NCBI GenBank assembly: GCA_937982065.1
Contig: CALJMO010000007.1
Location: 1 to 64,000, forward strand
Reading direction: 5' to 3'
DNA: 64,000 nt
From: an uncultured Collinsella sp.
GTDB taxonomy: Bacteria; Actinomycetota; Coriobacteriia; Coriobacteriales; Coriobacteriaceae
Part shown: positions 60,896 to 64,000 of the stretch, piece by piece
Numbering within the stretch: position 1 is the first letter of the stretch
Layout of the letters: each line of letters starts with the position of its first letter
Position numbers and translations under genes: made by a program
The notes under the pieces: model-generated
Told to the model about the DNA's origin: nothing
Seen by the model: only the letters and a program-made list of their open reading frames with translations
Database searches by the model: none

Positions 60896-60899
60896 GGCG

Positions 60900-62525
60900 C
60901 TACTCCTTATCAAACGAAACGTCGGCGGCAGGAAGCTCAATCGTAAAGACCGAGCCGTGCGGGTCCGCCGCGGCAACCTCTATGCTACCGCCATGCGCCA
61001 ATGCAATGGAGCGGCAGAGCGAAAGACCCAGGCCCACGCTACGGTGGCTGTCGGCAAGACCGTGGTTGGCGGTGTAGAACGACTCAAAGATCCGCTCGCG
61101 GTCCTCGGGCGCAATGCCCGGGCCATCATCGGCCACTGAGCACGCCACGCGTCCATCGTCGACGCTAATCGAAATCATGATATGCGAGCCTGTGGGCGTA
61201 TAGGTGATGGCGTTGTTCACCAGATTGACCACCAGCTGCACCATCAGGCGTGCATCGACGTTGACGAGCGCCGGCTCATCGCACGCCACCACCTTAAGGT
61301 CGTGCTCGCGCACGGCAGGGTTCACGTGGCGCAGCGCCTCCTCGACGATATCGTCCATGAGCTCGAGTGTGGTCGACAGGCGCATACCGCCACCCTCGAG
61401 CTTGGTGATGGCGAGCAGGTTCTCGACGGTGGCGTTGAGCCATTGCGCATCCGAGCGAATGGACAGGAGCAGGCCGCGGCGCGTCTGGGCGTCGAGCACG
61501 GCGGTGCCGGTCGAGCCCTGGTCGAGCAGCACGTCGGCATTACCCGAAATACTGGTGAGCGGCGTGCGCAGATCGTGCGAGATGGAGCGCAGCAGGTTGG
61601 CGCGCAACTGTTCGTTTTTGGCGAGCACCGCCGCCTCCTCACGGGCCTCCATGGCGCGGGCGCGATCGAGTGCCAGCTCGCCTTCGCTCACGATAGCATC
61701 GGCAAGTGTCCGTTCCTCGTGTGTTAGCACATCGGGCTCGGCAACGATAGCCAGCACGCCCACCACCGAGGCGGGGTCGCCCGAGCGCACGAAGCCGTCG
61801 CCCGTGCGAACCGTCAGGTAGATGCCATAAAACGCCGAGCCGCCAAACGTGGCGTCGAGCGGCGTTCCCACATAGGCGGACGCCGAAAGCCGCGGCGGCA
61901 TCTGCGGCGCCAGCTCGTGCACCGGCACGGCATCGCCCACGGCCGTGTACGTCGCACGCGGCAGCAGGTCATCGCCCTCGGCGTCGGCGCTGTACCACAC
62001 GACCGGACAGCCCGAAAGACGCGCCAGCTGCGTGGCCATGGCGTGAACGATCTGCTGCTCGTCGGCGCAGCGCTGGAGCATGCGGTTGGTCTCGAGCACC
62101 ATATGCGTGCGACGGTCGCTGGCGGCAGCCTGCGCCAAGGCCCGGCGCAGGGCTAACGCAATCGAGCTCGATACAAGCGAGACCACAAACATGATGAAGA
62201 ACATGCCGGGATAGCCGCGGTCGATAAGCGACAGCGAGTAGCGCGGGTCGACAAACAAGAAGTTGTAGAGCGCCACGGCGGCAGCCGAGCTCAGCAAGCA
62301 ATACAGGCGACTCCAGGTAAAGAATGCGCACAGCTGCACGGCGAACACATAGACGATCATGATGCTCGGCGCGAGACCCGGATGGTCGAGCAGCGCGCCC
62401 ACAATCGTCGCCGCGACCAACAGCCCCACCGACACGCAGGCGTCATACAGAGGAGTGCGGCGCGTCAGCGTTGTGCGCCGCCACCAAAAGCTATCGGCAA
62501 TATCGCCGTCCGTACGGACGTCCAT
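60900..62525 (-). CDS. KdpD-like sensor histidine kinase lacking the N-terminal KdpD domain
   Basis: 541 residues. It starts with ~25 residues and then the DUF4118 four-helix membrane domain (about 25-125). A GAF-like region follows (roughly 150-280), the H-box SISHDLRTPLTSISGN, and the ATPase domain with NLVNNAITYTP, DDGPGIAPEDRERIFE and VGLGLSLCRSI. Full KdpD proteins (~900 residues) carry an N-terminal Walker-containing KdpD/USP region, missing here. It lies between a small membrane protein and kdpE, downstream of kup. Confidence 0.9.
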   Translation of the reverse strand: MDVRTDGDIADSFWWRRTTLTRRTPLYDACVSVGLLVAATIVGALLDHPGLAPSIMIVYVFAVQLCAFFTWSRLYCLLSSAAAVALYNFLFVDPRYSLSLIDRGYPGMFFIMFVVSLVSSSIALALRRALAQAAASDRRTHMVLETNRMLQRCADEQQIVHAMATQLARLSGCPVVWYSADAEGDDLLPRATYTAVGDAVPVHELAPQMPPRLSASAYVGTPLDATFGGSAFYGIYLTVRTGDGFVRSGDPASVVGVLAIVAEPDVLTHEERTLADAIVSEGELALDRARAMEAREEAAVLAKNEQLRANLLRSISHDLRTPLTSISGNADVLLDQGSTGTAVLDAQTRRGLLLSIRSDAQWLNATVENLLAITKLEGGGMRLSTTLELMDDIVEEALRHVNPAVREHDLKVVACDEPALVNVDARLMVQLVVNLVNNAITYTPTGSHIMISISVDDGRVACSVADDGPGIAPEDRERIFESFYTANHGLADSHRSVGLGLSLCRSIALAHGGSIEVAAADPHGSVFTIELPAADVSFDKE

Positions 62526-62553
62526 CAGCGCCCCGCCCCTCTCTCAAAAACAA

Positions 62554-62591
62554 AAACCACCACAAAGGGACAGGCACCTTTGTGGTGGTTT
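62554..62591. repeat. Inverted repeat related to the CAAAGGGAC family
   Basis: AAACCACCACAAAGG and CCTTTGTGGTGGTTT are perfect 15-base arms around GACAGGCA; a further partial copy (CCTTGTGGTGGTT) follows. It lies between the small membrane protein and kdpD. Confidence 0.75.
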
Positions 62592-62636
62592 CCCTTGTGG
62601 TGGTTCCAAGTGTATAGCCTTTGCAACCGGCGGTCG

Positions 62637-62831
62637 CTAGACAAACAACACGTGCGCGAGCAGCGCGCAAACGCACGCCGCGACAAGCAGCGTAACCACG
62701 ATCGAGATCACGCGGTCGGCCATGTCCATGTTGGCGCGATTCGTAAAGAACCGATCTTCGGCGGCGTCGACGCGCGCCTCACGCACCATTTCGACCACCG
62801 CCTCACGGCCATCGAGCGCCTTTGTATCCAT
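62637..62831 (-). CDS. Small single-pass membrane protein
   Basis: A 64-residue protein. The first ~45 residues are charged (MDTKALDGREAVVEMVREARVDAAEDRFF), and the C-terminus is one hydrophobic helix (VISIVVTLLVAACVCALLAHVLFV). The ATG at 62831 has a very strong site, GGGGAGG, 5 nt upstream; a start 10 codons earlier lacks one. It is 61 bp after kup on the same strand. Family not recognized; an accessory to the potassium system is inference from position. Confidence 0.75.
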   Translation of the reverse strand: MDTKALDGREAVVEMVREARVDAAEDRFFTNRANMDMADRVISIVVTLLVAACVCALLAHVLFV

Positions 62832-62892
62832 GTTTACCTCCCCGGCCTCAATCTTGTCCATCGAAAACCAACTCCATGCAGCCTGTCGGTGA

Positions 62893-64000
62893 CTACGGCC
62901 GCTCGTTGGGAGCCAGGCGCTGCATCTTGTTCACGGCCTTGAACTTGGTGAACAGCGGCACGTACTCAAAGCTCACGTTGGAGTTCTCCAGGCCGTACCA
63001 ACGCGCGGGCGTGCCGGCGGCGCGGCGAATGATGTACTTGAGCGTGATGGCCGTACGCTCGCTGGGCTCCACATCGCTTTCGGGCGCCAGAAGCTTACGG
63101 ATCAGGACGAACTTGAACGTGCCGATGTTACCCGGATCCTTGTAGACCGAGTAGTCATGCGTCTGCGGCGGCAGCTCGCCGGTGGCGGCCAGGTCCTGAA
63201 CAACCTGACGCAGGTAGGCATTGACGCGCTGGTTGATCTTGTAGCCCAGGTACAGATGCACGCGGAACACGTAGTCGGTGCCGAACGTCTCGACCGAATA
63301 GGCAAAGGTGTGCGGCTCGTCCATGGTCTCGACATTCACGAACCACCAAGCGCGGGCGCGCTTGGGATGCTTGTCCAAGATCGAGTAGACGATATCACGG
63401 TCGATGTAGTCGGTATGGGTGTCCTTGGTCAGGTACACGATGTTGTCGCTCAGGCGCTCGTAGCGATCGTCATCGCGCAGGCGCTTGAGCTGCGGCAGGT
63501 AGCTGCGCAGCGGCAGCAGCGTAAACTGGCGCTGCTCGACCGCCGTGCCGTTGTACCAGCACACCATAATGCCCATGATGAGTGCAGCCATGAGGATGGT
63601 GAAATAGCCGCCGTGGAAGAACTTGGTGAGCGAGCTCACGAAGAAGAAGCCTTCGAGCAAAAGGAAGAAGGCCGCGAAGATCCACGGCGCGACCTTGAGC
63701 TTGCGCTCCTCGTGCAGGTAGAAGAAGAGCAGCAGCGTGGTGCACATCATAGTCAGCGTAATGGCAAGGCCGTAGGCGGCTTCCATATGCGCCGAGTTCT
63801 GGAACAGCAGCACCACAATGACGCAGCCGACAAGCATGACGTTGTTGACCATGGGGATGTAGAGCTGGCCCTTGGTCTCGGCAGGGTAGAAGACCTGCAT
63901 GTGCGGCATGAGGTCCAGACGGCTGGCCTCGGACACCAGCGAGAATGCGCCGGTGATGAGCGCCTGCGAGGCAATGATGGCCGCGACGGTAGAAAGGCCG
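62893..64000 (-). CDS. kup: Kup-type potassium uptake protein, C-terminal part
   Basis: The gene enters from the right edge; about 369 C-terminal codons are present. IIASQALITGAFSLVSEASRLDLMPHMQVFYPAETKGQLYIPMVN is the conserved Kup text around the later membrane helices, split by the window edge upstream. Four or so membrane segments follow, then a cytoplasmic C-terminal domain of ~200 residues. Kup proteins import K+ (and Rb+/Cs+) with protons. The true start is outside the window. Confidence 0.93.
   Translation of the reverse strand, partial: GLSTVAAIIASQALITGAFSLVSEASRLDLMPHMQVFYPAETKGQLYIPMVNNVMLVGCVIVVLLFQNSAHMEAAYGLAITLTMMCTTLLLFFYLHEERKLKVAPWIFAAFFLLLEGFFFVSSLTKFFHGGYFTILMAALIMGIMVCWYNGTAVEQRQFTLLPLRSYLPQLKRLRDDDRYERLSDNIVYLTKDTHTDYIDRDIVYSILDKHPKRARAWWFVNVETMDEPHTFAYSVETFGTDYVFRVHLYLGYKINQRVNAYLRQVVQDLAATGELPPQTHDYSVYKDPGNIGTFKFVLIRKLLAPESDVEPSERTAITLKYIIRRAAGTPARWYGLENSNVSFEYVPLFTKFKAVNKMQRLAPNERP

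Noticed and set aside
60182..64000. Complete Kdp potassium ATPase locus
   Set aside because: Only kdpD- and kdpE-like genes are present; the adjacent transporter is Kup, and no kdpA, kdpB or kdpC sequence is seen.

Overview
The window is a GC-rich, densely coded stretch of a Gram-positive actinobacterial chromosome. The gene order prfA-prmC-sua5-upp-atpIBEFHAGDC-murA, an LPXTG-anchored surface protein, a LytR-CpsA-Psr protein and the codon usage suggest the class Coriobacteriia, most likely a gut Collinsella. The genus is an inference from general similarity; no database was searched.

Positions 1-22200 are mostly housekeeping and mostly on the minus strand: a phosphohexomutase, a homocysteine S-methyltransferase behind an MntR/DtxR-type regulator, peptidase T (plus strand), an LCP cell-wall protein after murA, the full F-type ATP synthase operon, upp, glpK, a Sua5-type protein, a HigB/HigA-like toxin-antitoxin pair, prmC with a large acidic insertion, prfA and a decayed transposase.

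Positions 22200-37300 hold a ~2250-residue sortase-anchored adhesin. A run of seven G and a strong upstream start lie out of frame with it, which looks like a phase-variation switch. Then come an M20 peptidase, a polar amino-acid ABC importer, an aldose-epimerase-like protein, a single-pass membrane protein and an MFS exporter.

Positions 37300-41100 are the most unusual part. Two AAA/DUF4143 ATPases flank a low-molecular-weight phosphatase. Each ATPase is preceded, 20-25 bp before its start codon, by exactly three copies of a ~17-bp motif spaced exactly 33 bp apart. The motif is different for each ATPase.

Positions 41100-52900 hold a pyridoxal/pyridoxamine kinase with a TIGR04076 protein, a MarR-controlled heterodimeric ABC exporter, a three-period 62-bp array of inverted half-sites, a diguanylate-cyclase-like protein, and a LysR-flanked catabolic cluster (SDR dehydrogenase, OFA-type MFS carrier, Gfo/Idh/MocA oxidoreductase).

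Positions 52900-64000 hold tex, a transaldolase-like aldolase, a HAD phosphatase, a bifunctional RlmKL methyltransferase whose RlmL half lacks its catalytic motifs, and a potassium module: Kup (cut by the window end), a small membrane protein, a short KdpD and KdpE, with no kdpFABC nearby.

Intergenic regions are rich in palindromes of several families: a short one built on CAAAGGGACTGTCCCTTTG, a ~190-240-bp structured element with a 100-bp core identical in two places, and several long imperfect inverted repeats. I saw no rRNA, tRNA, CRISPR array or complete insertion sequence.
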